This document shows positions 39,301 through 51,900 of a DNA stretch of 64,000 nucleotides, piece after piece; the first letter of the stretch is position 1, and each line of letters starts with the position of its first letter. The translations under genes and the position numbers were made by a program. The notes below the pieces were generated by a model that was given only the letters and a program-made list of their open reading frames with translations, did not search any database and was not told where the DNA came from. Source of the DNA: Neodiprion pinetum. Taxonomy: Eukaryota; Arthropoda; Insecta; Hymenoptera; Diprionidae. The DNA lies in contig NC_060237.1 of NCBI RefSeq assembly GCF_021155775.2, forward strand, positions 7,859,332 to 7,923,331. The letters are read 5' to 3'.

Positions 39301-42300
39301 TGTACCACGTGCAATAACCCATGTATCACAGGCTTAATCGACTAGAAGTCTGTTTAATTAATAATCAACTGGGTTACGTAACCCTCGTGTTAAATATGTT
39401 ACCGCGCATGAGTCGTATTGCCCGGAGACCATATATTGTGTTCAAATTTCACCCTGCGATAATTACACGTGTAAATCATGGTATGGCTGAAATTTCTGAG
39501 CACCAACAGATCTGAAAATGTTTTGGTTTTTTTCTCTCTCTTTACGAGATCATGGAATTCGTTATTTCAGTATTGTATCACATAGGGTGTTCTTTATTTC
39601 TTATTTTACAATTATTAAATCCGAATATGAGACTTCAAGCTTATGTAAAACAGATTTTACATACAAGCGAGGACGTGGAAGAAGTAGAGATGAAACGATC
39701 TAGCTGCAGATTTATTTATCCACACCGTGTGAAAATCGTTGATTATCTAATCGCTATTTCGAACAACGAACGATTCGAATATTCAGAGAGGATTCATCTG
39801 TTTCCAATTAAGTTCCAATCACCTTCGAAAGCTTTTCGTCATTACTCATTGGCGGAAAAACCGACAAGTAGGTATACTTCAGACCGACAAGTTCTGTTTC
39901 AAATTGAGAAATTAGAGCGGAACGAGTGGTAGGGATAAAAAGTGAGAAAGAGAGAGAGAGAGAGAGATTTGCTCCGGGCTGAACCGATAGCGGGATATTG
40001 AAATTAACTTTCAACGATATTAAACACGATCCAGCGCATTTGGTATAACACACGCGTCAACGTCAATTGTAAAATTGTAAAATATTGAAACACACGAAAC
40101 ACGCCATGCACCGGACGCAACCCGAGCAGCACTCGACTTCCGTCAATTGTGTAGAACAAACCGTTTCACGGAAGACAGAGATAAAGAAAAACGAAGAGAA
40201 AAAAAGGGCACGGATAAATACACTATTCTTAACTAGTTATGCTGCCGCACAGTTGCCAAATGCAAAGCGGAATTACGTTTCGACCTGCCTGAGCAATTGC
40301 GACTAACGATAAAGGAACTCAACGTTTTTACATGCTTGGATAAATATTAAGACTCCGCCAGCAGCAATTTTACACTTGTGCGCGTGTGTGAGTGTGTGTG
40401 TGTGTGTATGTTTTCTTTTTCTTTTTCTTTATTGTACTTGGACTAGACAACGCACCGATGACTGGATAAAGTGATCGGAATTTCCGGCGACAAACGTTTG
40501 ACGATGATAATTGGTCAGGCACGAGTATCGTTTCGTTTCGTTTCGTTGGGTTTGATATTTTTATCGAAGGATTTTGGGGTCGGAAAGTATCGAAGAACGT
40601 TAATTATTAATTAGAAAGATTTGCATCTTGCACAGTTTCATTAACAGCTCTCTTGTGCCTGCTTTGAATATATAGTAGAGCGGTGATAATTGTCCGCTGG
40701 TACTGCACTGCCGCTAAACTCTGCTGAAATAGTTACAGTAACTAGTGTCCCGGTAATTGTTATACTTGTCCTTAACAACGCATTTCCACCATTGCTCTAC
40801 GTGTATTTTAGTACGTACGTAGGTACAATGTACGTACATACATACCTGAACTTCGGTACAGCGGAATTCGGCTATGTAGGCTGCTTTCGTTGGTGGACTA
40901 ATCAATTTGAATCACGTTTCCAAAATTGTCGAGACCACGCACACTGGCGTTGCTGAAAGCTACGACTAAACCACACTTCATTCGCGGTATTTAACCCCGT
41001 AAATTTACTCGTTTCATTTCGTTTCTAATTACTTTCGTCCAGAAACATCGACGAAGCTTTAAGTACCTACTCCTTCTACAATTCGAATGCGATACAGTTG
41101 GCCAGTCACCAAACTATTACTATAGTTACAAACTTCGTCAGGTTTGAAAAAAAAGAAGAGACAATGGTAGAAAAACCTTGGAACTGTTGGACTTGCCCCA
41201 AAATTCTCAACGGAACTTTACTCTTATTTGACTTACGGATGTGTGTTATACACGCGTGTGTGGGTGGGTGCGGCGAATCGATAGACAGCGAGGGGATCAT
41301 CCATCTCGTTTGTGCTAATCGTTGGAATTAACCGGAGTAATTCGACAACGATAATTAACCTATATCCGTAGTAAATCGCAATTATTGCACGGAGACGAGA
41401 TTGCGAGGGGACGATCAAGTCGCGAAGGCTTGACGAATATCACCGAGGATAAGATATTTCTTGAAATTTCACGTCTCTAGGGGAAAATCGTTGGAGAACA
41501 TTGCGTTAATGCACACTGGCAATAACTTGCGCACGTGTTACAGTACGCCGAGTTTAAAAATTTTTTTTTGCATTCTTTAAATCGTTCATTGCATTGGCGA
41601 TACAGTTTAAATTCTCTGGAGTAACACAACGCCTGGCGAATATATGTGTACAGCTAATATGTAGAATGTAGATGCAGGTATATCGCGTATAGCGTGTTGA
41701 TTAATGCGTCAACCCTGCCACATCACTCACCCAGTCTCATAACACCTTCCACCACCGTACACTCTGCATTAATTACTGTATTAACTCTTGCGCCTGTCAC
41801 GATGCCAGGGTATGAGAAGGGGTGTACCTATTTATATTCGTTGCTGTTTGCCGCTTATGTCCATATGCTATATTTTATAATACACGCCTCCCCATCAACG
41901 ATGTTAAAAATGCCCTGCAACGTAAACCGTGACCTCAAAATTCCCACAAACGTGCCCCCCCCCCCCGGCAAAAACTCGAGTTTGGTTGAATTCTAATTTA
42001 TTTTTTGTTTTTCACTATCAAGTATACTACGATTTTTTTTTTTTTCATTGCGCAAGGAAAGTCTGGTGGTCTGTAATTAAATTGGCGGAGTAAACGAGCC
42101 TCGTTCTTTTCAATTTGGCTAATTTTCTTCACATAATTGCGGTCTTGATGTAAAATTGGGCTCGTATTTCGGCCCTCTGTAAATTGTATACAATATGCCA
42201 TCAGGTATGGTTAATAATTCTTACCCCGCGGGTTTCCGGATTGCGATGATGATGGTGACAGATTCTACCTCCGCCAAACTCTGGCATTAGTCGAAATTAT

Positions 42301-42954
42301 TCTCCCTTGGTCATTAATTAATTTAATTTTTTAATGCATCAACAGCGATAACTTTTATTTAACATCGCTGCGACCTCATTCCGGAAAGAGTAAAATATTA
42401 CGCTTTATTATACACAGACTGCTGTATGAAATGTACGTAGATTTTTCGTGTAAAACCCCGTTCGCTCCGCGTAAGCGCCTCAGATCCCATTCCTGATTTC
42501 TTCGCTCCCAGGAGGGGAACAGTTATACGTATACAGATACATTTGTACAGGCAGAAAAATGAGATAGTAACAAGTGAAGCCGCCTGAGGATTGTAAAATA
42601 CAAATACGGATATATCGGAGGCATGTTACCAAAGTAATTTCCTTCTATCTCTTCGATGGCTCTTCGAGTCGGATAAATTCAAATAAAATCACCCGAGTCT
42701 TTCGACCTACGTTCTTGCCAGATTTTTTACATACACGTGTATTTTGTACAATCGTAAAACTCGTAGCCAAAGAAACTTTTTCGATATAATCTCGGTTGAA
42801 TTGTCAACGATCGAAATTCACCCTCAATTAAAACAATTATTTATTGATACAATCGTCAAATCCGTCTCTGATTCTCTGTCGCTCAAATGGAAAATCGCTG
42901 CAACGAAACGTAAAAGCCGGAAAAATACCAGCAGCGATACAACGGTGATTAGAA

Positions 42955-42985
<31 letters not shown>

Positions 42986-45900
42986 TTGCCAAGAACCACG
43001 GCGCCTAATTATCCTCCAATCAGGCCAGTCCGGTTCGCCTGCACCAATCAACGGATCAATTCGTGCGCGGACTCGACATGCCAAATATAAACGGACGGGT
43101 CCTGCAGCTCTCCGAATTTTCTCTTCGCCGCAGTATCGTGCCTGGAATATAAAGTGTGCGCGTTTGAAAAGTGCGGCGAACAGTTCAGGCGGCTACTTTA
43201 TAGCTCGATGTATATTATCGTGTAAAAAATCGTTGCATCCGCGTTCCGTCCGACGCGTCTTAATTGAATTCCGATTAAAGCTCGTAAGCGGGCATCCGGT
43301 ATTGGAAAATAAAATTTTCCGTTTGCGGATGAAAGACTGGAGGGTGTGATACGAGAAGACGAAAGCAATCGTGCGATGTTATTATGCTGATTGGGTTCGC
43401 GTTTGAAGAAACGAGAAACAAAAGTGACGACACGGGGATGATCGAAGAGCCTGACGATATTTAAACGCCCTCGAACAATTCCGGAATATTCAAGGCGGAT
43501 CGGAGATCAAACAGCGAAGAAAAGTAAACGCGTGAAAAATTGAAAACGCGCATGAAAACGTGATCGTTACTTCTATCGAAATATTATTGCATCGAGGTAT
43601 TTGCAGAGCAGAGAAATACGCCATGTAAATCCGGTGTTGTAGGATTTTTTTTTTACAAACAAAGATCTTCTCGCCAATTTCAATGATGGATCGTACTCCA
43701 CTGGAAAACAACGAAGTCGCGTCTTTTGATTTATATTCGGAATCAGGATTCGCGAGTAGTCGATTTACATGCGACTGATCTGAATTTTGGCTCGACAAGA
43801 CCGATCTAATCGTAAGTGAATCCCATCCAATGGCCGGAAGTATTTATTATGTAAGCTGGAAAGAATTTAAATTGTTACTACGTCAACAGAAAATTATAGG
43901 CAAAATTGGTTTATGTTGTATTATTAAAATAACGATTGAAATATAGTTGGAATCGCAAGAAAATATGTAAAAGTAACTGCTTAGTGTGATTAAGTCGTGA
44001 ATTATCATATTTTATGCTTATTGCAACTTTAGTTCAGTTTGTTTGGTTAGCTTAACTTTTGAAATCAAAACATCTCTTGAAATAAATTTGTTCATTGACC
44101 GGCTACGAACTATCGCAAGTGACGATTAAAATCGAAAATGACAGTAAAACTTGCTAGAATTTCTAGTTACAGCTACGCATCTCATTCATAATTCGCAACC
44201 ATAGCAATATGACATTTTTGTTTCCTCGATTTATGGTAAAAAAATGGAAACAGCTGGTTAAGTAGCAACGTGCATGCGCCAGACGTCTATCCGATCATTG
44301 ACGCGGCTGGCCGGTTATCCGAGCACATGAACGCACCCCGAGGTTAAACTCGAGACGTGATAGTAGGTACACCTAATCCATCGTCATGGGGATGGAATGC
44401 CGCAGATTCGGATGAATTATTCGGGACGAAATCCGCGCAAGAAACCTTCGGGATTCCCGAGGCCAATTGGCAGACCGCCCGATCCCGACTCCCAACCTGG
44501 TACTAGGACTGGTTCCTCAAGCTCTGCCGGGGGAGTAAGAAGAGATGAGGGCAGAGGCCGGAGCGAACCGATCCCTCTACAAAAGACACAAAACGAGGAC
44601 AAGGAAAGAGGGGAAGAGGGGAGGAGAGGAGAGGAGACAAGACACCTACACCTACACCATTCGGACCAAACACACCTCTTGGACTCTCCGGTCTCCAGAT
44701 ACTGCCGGTGATCCACGGGACGGTTACGTCCAGTTGCAGTACCGGTTCCTCCGGGTTAGGAACGCCGTCGAGACGCGTTCGGGGCTTAGTTTAATACCTG
44801 AACCTTCGAAACTACTTGCGGTTGCGCTCGTTTTAAATATAGAAGTGAAGTTCATAATCTTATACTCTCTGGGTACGTTCCTTTCTCTTAAGTGAATATT
44901 TGAATGCGATGAAAACGCGGATTTTTCAAGAAATCCTCCACTTGGAAAAATTCCTTGTTTTCTTTTTTTTTTCATCATAGTTACGCAATGCTAGAAGATA
45001 GTAACAGAGTCGCCGTCGTTGTTTTAGTGATATTATAGTTGGCGACAATACATTTTCTGAATATTAAATCTGTTTCTTCGGTTGACTGAATTTTTTTTTT
45101 TTTTCGTTTTTTTTTTTGACGTCATCATTTGACGTTGCCCTAGTATCAAATTGTCATAACAGTTGCCAGAAAATATAATACTAATGTCCGCAATCAAAAA
45201 CCATGGTAATATGTCCCAGATTTTCTGGACCCGTGGCTACAAAATTCACAATAATCTTATACCAGGAACTGTATTCTTTCGTTACGGTAAAATTGATAAT
45301 AGCTAATGACTGTATAATAACCATAATTCGAGGAATTTCGAGGTCATTAGCTACGTTTGGAGAAGGTTGACAATCAGGTTAAAGAATTTGATTCTTTTAA
45401 TCGAGTTTCATTACCAATCAATTAAATAGTTTATACCTGCAGTTGGTTATTGAGAGTCGAATGGCTCAGGATTATTTCATTCGCAGCTCGAATATTTATA
45501 CGTAGCTTTAAATTTAACGAAGATCAGTTAATTGTTTTACCAAATGATTTGAGTTAGCTACGAATCGAATATTTTATCCAAGTTTAATTTTAACCTTTGT
45601 CTCGTTGAAACATAGCGCATAGTAAATTATTTACGCTAATCAAATCAACGAAGCTCACTTGTTATTTGTACGCAATGATTCGTTATAACATATTTCAAAC
45701 TCAAAACAACGAACAGTTAATTTCGAAAAATGAATCGATGCACGTTACGTAACAGTTCTTTGCGTTTTTTTAAATATTTTTTTTTTCAAATTTTAACCGC
45801 TGATTAAGGCTTACATTATACCTACAAGTGAGAAACTAATCCTGTTTAGAGCACCGCTTGCGCTCGCAACTTATGTGTATAATAATCGTATATGAGTCCG

Positions 45901-48900
45901 TGTTTATGCCTCGTATACCGAGCCGGCAAGGTTGATCCGGTACTGGAACTAAAGTCAGCGAGTTGTAAAACTTGGTCTCGACGTCCGTAAAGTCGTCCGA
46001 GCACGGAGGGCAGTTTCAACTGGAAGAGCCGTGAGCCTGGAGGAATGAATGGCTTCCCCAGATTAAGGGGGTTTTCCTTAATGCCGACACCTACGTCGCT
46101 CGGATGGCGTGCGATGACCGCAACAAGGGAGCTTTTGGTCCTTAACTTTTCCCGCTTATATACTAACAGCCACGCGAAAAGCTCAAAAATACAGTATTTT
46201 TTTTTCTCGCCATTAGTTTGTCTTCATTAAAAGGCACGGCGTTTAATTTTTTTTTTTTTTTTTTCTTTTCTTTCTTTCATTGTTTCATATATTTTTATAT
46301 ATATTTTTTCTCTCGGACTCTCTAATACGTTTTTCGGAGATACCATTGTGTGTCTTTATTATAGATATAATTTACCGCGTCACGGCGAAAGCGTTGGCTA
46401 TAAATTTTTTCCACTTTTATATACCGTAAATAATGCAATTTTTTAAACGTTTTTCTCCAATTTATCATTGTTGGTATTATTTCGTTTCTACGTTTACGTG
46501 CGCATTTTTATGTAACGTTTTTTTTTTTTCTTGCAGTGACAACTATAAGTTCCCCCTTGGCAGAGTAAATATTTCTATGGGTATTAAGCGTAATCCAGAT
46601 CGTACCGTTATTTTATAAAGCCTCGCATCTCGCCCAGCTTTTTCTATACACGCATATTTATAGCCGAAATACGAACAGAGTATATCTCTATCGTCCGGGT
46701 AGCAAAGTAAGCCAAGCCTAGTTGTACGATCGGGATTAATATAAATTCTAAACGGGATGAAATAAATTTGACTGCAGAATCTCAGACCCGTCAAATTTAT
46801 TTCGCGTTTTATCGTGCTCGCAAATCAGCCATCGCGCCCTTTCTTTCGTCTATAGCCATGAAATTCACGATATCAGGATTCGATAAAATAATTTACGAAC
46901 ATTTAGTTTCCAGATTGTATCAATTCCCTGCACAATTTTATACCCGGAATCTATCTGAGACAATTTTTAAATATTTATTGTTAAACTGTGATGAAATTTT
47001 GACAGCTGGAAACGCAGAGAAGACGTCTGGACAAACCGTTGACGTTTACTGTAATTGATTTAATTTTATTTAATATTTGATTTTACAATGTATGACTCAA
47101 AAATACCCCCGAGTTTGAAACTTGTCGCATGCCCTCGTGTAGCCTGGCGAAAATCCTCACCGAGGTGGAAAAGGATCAGGAGGTGACCTGGTCCAGGTTT
47201 CAGCCGGAGAATTGCTGGGTCGAACCCACGAGGAATTGGTTTTGCTACTGATCCAGCTACGCCGGCAAAGTGCAACGCTTTGCAAAGCCATGGAGACTTG
47301 TCACGTCGAAATTGAATCTCAGGTGTTTATTTTAACCGTCTTGTAACGGCGGCATTTTACAGGTCACGGTGGCGGGGTTGGATATTGTGGCCTGGGAATA
47401 TTCCGTTGCTCACTTCCCATGGAAGACGAAAATTGCGGGTGCACGTCGTTGGGAGCACGTGGCTGGCCGATTAACCATTAACCAAGTCGCAGCTTTTATT
47501 CACTGCATTTCACACCTTGTACGCCATTAGGATGGCATATATAGTGAAAAATAACGCTGTCGTACAAGTGATAATAATTACTTGTTCTCCCTGATTTGTT
47601 TTCATTTCATTTATCCGAATAATACGTAATTGAATGTCGTAAATTTACTAAAATCAAAGCAATGGCTGTTTGGTCCAATTTCTCTTCTCCAACGACTATA
47701 TATTGGCTAGTTGTAAGGACTGTTCAAATAATTTGAGGCATTTTGAATCTCCAAAACAGTCAATTGATTCGAATAAACAAATGTAACGAAATGGAATTTT
47801 TTTTATTCCAGTCAAGCAAGTATCTTGGGGATTTTAAAAACGTCTCGAATTATTTTAGTGGACCTTGGAGAATACTTCGACTTTTTGTGAGAAAAGAAAA
47901 ATTGAATTAAAAAAAAAAAAACCATTGCTTGAATCAAACGAATTGTTGATGAAACGAAGAAAAAATTGCGAGAACAGGCGAATACATTTGCTTGTTAAAA
48001 AGCAACGGTTTTTTCCCAATGTTGTACAAGCAGACGGCTGAAAAAGTGTGTCAATTTTAGGAAGTTACGCCTCAACGTCTAATCATTCAATTGGATCGGA
48101 GTTTGTTTTATTAAAAATTAGTGCGCCGAGCCTGATGTGCATAATTTTTCACCGGAATGAACAAATATAAATCACCTTTTCAGTCCTCTGTTCATACGTA
48201 CACCCTTAAGTTGTGTCCTGCTTAAACCTGCATCCCTTTCATATCGCCGCCATTTTATTCCCCCTGTGTATTAAAAGTGGAGGATATATTTGCATTGCAC
48301 TTGACGAGTTTCTTCAGGTTCTCTTCCAATATCGAAGAATAGTTGGCTCGAATATTGTTACGGTCGTTTGGAAGTATATTCTGAATGGTTCTTCTGCAGT
48401 TTGAAACGCGTAATGGAGCATAGCACGATCGTTCGGAAAGAGTTTAATAACGAATGCAACAACCTGTGAGCTTATCGGAATAATTCCATCAGCGCGATTT
48501 GATACTATAGTCGATACGGCGAATAGTCTCGTTCGATTCCTGTTCGCGAAATCAAATCAACTCTGAAAATAGAAATGCACATTTAACCATTTGCGAACGT
48601 TTTTTAGCTTTTTAATTTTTTTTCCCCTCTAGCTCGAAACGAGAAATACAATTTTACGTATCAATTAGTTCTACTCTATATTATGAATTATTTTAAAATG
48701 CTTAAGTCTAGGTGATCGATCCTTCGTCATTATTATACAGATTTACCAAGCTGTTTTTCTTTCTGTTACTTTTTTTTCGTATAAATTTCAGGCGTATTCT
48801 CCTTACAATTTTCAATATTCTTTTCTTGTTCATGTATTAATTAACGAATGCAACGTCTTAATCGTCGGAGCGATGGCATTTCACGCGAAATAAATAAGTG

Positions 48901-51900
48901 GAGGAAGGAAAAACAGGTGCCAAAATTTGAATGACAATGTTGAAGAAAGTAGCGAAAAATGGTAAATGAAACTGTAATTAGAAATTCCCTTTCTCTCTAT
49001 ACTTGACTGTCTATCTGTATCTCTCTTTCTCTCCCTACACGCGAAACGGTGCAAATTAATTTTTTGTCAAACGAATTACGGGCATGAAATTGAACGAGAT
49101 TGGAAAATATGATTATTTACGAATCGGTCTAGCCATGATGAATTTTTCACCGAATGAACAACGTTCAGGGAATCGTTTGCACTTTGGTTGTAACGTGGAG
49201 AATTTGAAAAAATTTCTACTTCGTCTGTACAAGGTCTTGGGCATTTTTATGGCTGCTTATGGACGCAAGCAAGCAGCAAGACCGTCTCTTTCCGGTCGGC
49301 GTGACTGTCTCATAGTCTTTCAATCCATAATGTCAGTCTTTCGCGTTATCGCGACAAAATCGCGTGATTAAAAAACTTGATGAAATCCAGGGCGTTGATT
49401 GTTTCGACGGGGAAATGTAGATTGGAGCCGCGAGGCCATCAGGAACTTGAGACGAGACTTAAGACAGTGGCTGCAGAGAGAAGACTGACGTTTAAACCAA
49501 TGAATCGATAAACGGATTCGCGCGGTCGGAGGATGAAGGAGGCGGGAGGTGAAATTTCAATTTCAGTTTCGAATTTCGAACAGCGTCGATTAATCGTCGA
49601 CGAGTTCGTCGCCCAATGTATACATAGACATATGTACTTATACACGTAGGTATATATATATATACATATATATATGATGGGCGATGGTACGTTTGCGGTT
49701 CAAATTTAATTAACGTTGTAAAAAGTTGTAACTCGGTGAAAATTCCTCGGTATTTATACACTTTGGCTATGTGTAAGTATGCGTATACGCATGCGTGTGC
49801 CTTTGTTCCGACTGAAACTTCTCACGGATTATGAAAATGTGCAAAGGGACAATGTTTAATGGAGGTTGGGAAAAATTTATCTTTCACGGTTGGCAAGTTT
49901 GTCCCTATTGTACGTTATATCTATATACCATGATATACTCAAACATCCGTTAGCTTACTTACGAGTGTAGAAATTTTGCGTATTGTTACGTTATACTTGC
50001 ATTAATAGTAATTATTTTATCAACCGTGAAACTTTAGTTGAGACGAGTATATTAACTTCGCGGCTGAATTAACCAAACAGAATACGAATTAAACGCGATA
50101 TTCGCACATGTATAACATGTAACATTTTTCTAGATTGTATCTCTACGCGGCTTTTATTAAAAAAAATTAATTTGCCCAGAGATCCGGAATTAAACAATTA
50201 GTTCGTGCCTGCAACACAGCGCAGTTTCACACTTTTCGCAATACCTACGTGTGTCATATGTAGCAACGGATATGCTACAGAGGAAACAGTTCGAATGAAT
50301 GTGAGAGATAAAATAGAAAAGAGAGAAAAAAGGTTGGAACAAATGGTATTTCGCAAACTTTTCAGGAAGCGTCGAATTAACCCAACGCTGACGAATCACC
50401 CAAATTATTCTCGATCGCGTTTTTCTCTTCGTTTTTTTTTTTCTTTTCTTTTTTCTCTTACTTTTTGCGCGTACCGCGGGCAGCGGTGTTCACGAGGCTA
50501 GGCACGATCTCCAATTTTATTTATTTTCATTGTATTTTTTTTTATTCTGTTATTCTATTCTCCCGTCGTCGAAATCCTTTTTCTCCCTCGCTTCGCAGTC
50601 GTCGTCCTGTTTCCTTGTTGAATGTATGTGTTCCATCCTGTTTCCCGCTGATCCAACAGATTCGGTCATGGGCTGTTTTTTTTTCTTTCTCTCTCTCTCT
50701 CTCCCTCTCTTTCTCTCGCTTTTCTCCGACGGACGGATCTTACACAACGTCACGTCATTAAACCCCATTCCGCGTTCGTCTGGCGTCCGAAGGAATCAAC
50801 CTAACGCGACTTCGTGCAATCACTTCGATAAGTAGACTGCGAAAAGGCGTTCAACTCGATACGGCCGAACGTTGATCGTCGAATTGTAAAAGCGCAACGT
50901 CGCCCCGTTTCCCGCTTTCTTCCGCCGATCTAATACCGCAACAACGTACCGGACAATAAGAAACAGGTAGAACATCGAAGAAAAAAGCATAAAGGCGAAG
51001 AAAATTATAACTCTGAAAAAATAATAAACCATGTCAACGAAAGTGGAAGCGAGTCAAACTTTGTTACGGGAGTGACTACCGTGCAACGGCTTCGCATTGA
51101 TTATCAAAGCCACAAATGGACGGATACCTATTTTATTTTCTCTTTTTTCCTTAATTTTTTTTTTTTTTTTCTCATTTTACCTTTTTACGACCACGCCAGG
51201 CCAGGCAAAATTGAAGGTGTCGGTTGACTATCAGTCGTCGAGAGAGAGGCAAGGCGACGCGGAACGTCCGGGACGGCTCGTTGTGGACGGCACACTGCCA
51301 CTAACGTAAGCCACTTAGGCATGCCGGCAAAGATCGCCTTTGCCTTTCTATAATAGAACTGGCCGGACGCTTGTTCGGTACTAAATAATACCTCAGTTCG
51401 CGTCCGCTCGATTCAGGCGAACATTCGGAAATCTGTTCGACGTCGCGCGGTTTTAAGAAGCTTTCCGAAATCGGCTAAAAATCGCAACCTCGACTGTGGG
51501 AATATATAATTACATTCGATTCTGCGAACGGTAAACAAAAGTGACTTAATTTAGTTAATCGTCTTCACCTGTAAAATATCAATATGGTTGCTCGTTTTAA
51601 ATCGGTGTTTCTAATCCCTTAACACCTCGTGACAGGTGATCCACGTGATGACGTTTTGTACTTTAAATGTTCTTAGACCAGAGGTGAAATACAGAAGGTC
51701 TAGTTTCTGAAAGGTAAAATGTAGGAACTATCCGATATTATAATACGTTATAGATTATACGGCTATTTTTCTTTGCGGGGAGAAATAGTACAACGAAAGC
51801 AAGTAAACGTTAACCTAAATTATTTCTAATATTTTGGAGCATTGCATGAATTACTCTAACAACCAGCCATTCTGATTATTCAACGGATATCAGAGACACA

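Larger units (their letters stand above)
38960..47142 (+). other. kmr: 8.2 kb intron, microsatellites
   Basis: AT-rich. It contains an (AG)n tract at about 39946-39967, (GT)8 at 40392-40407, (CGTTT)n-like DNA at about 40530-40546, (TTTA)5 at 42955-42974, a C run at about 41956-41966 and a purine-rich tract at about 44594-44640. A 126-codon open frame at 39552-39932 and the block at 44397-44534 are noted elsewhere. No other exon is supported. Confidence 0.55.

Noticed and set aside
42744..43349. 201-codon open frame on the + strand
   Set aside because: It has no ATG until its last few codons, runs through the (TTTA)5 microsatellite, lacks splice signals and resembles no protein family I know.
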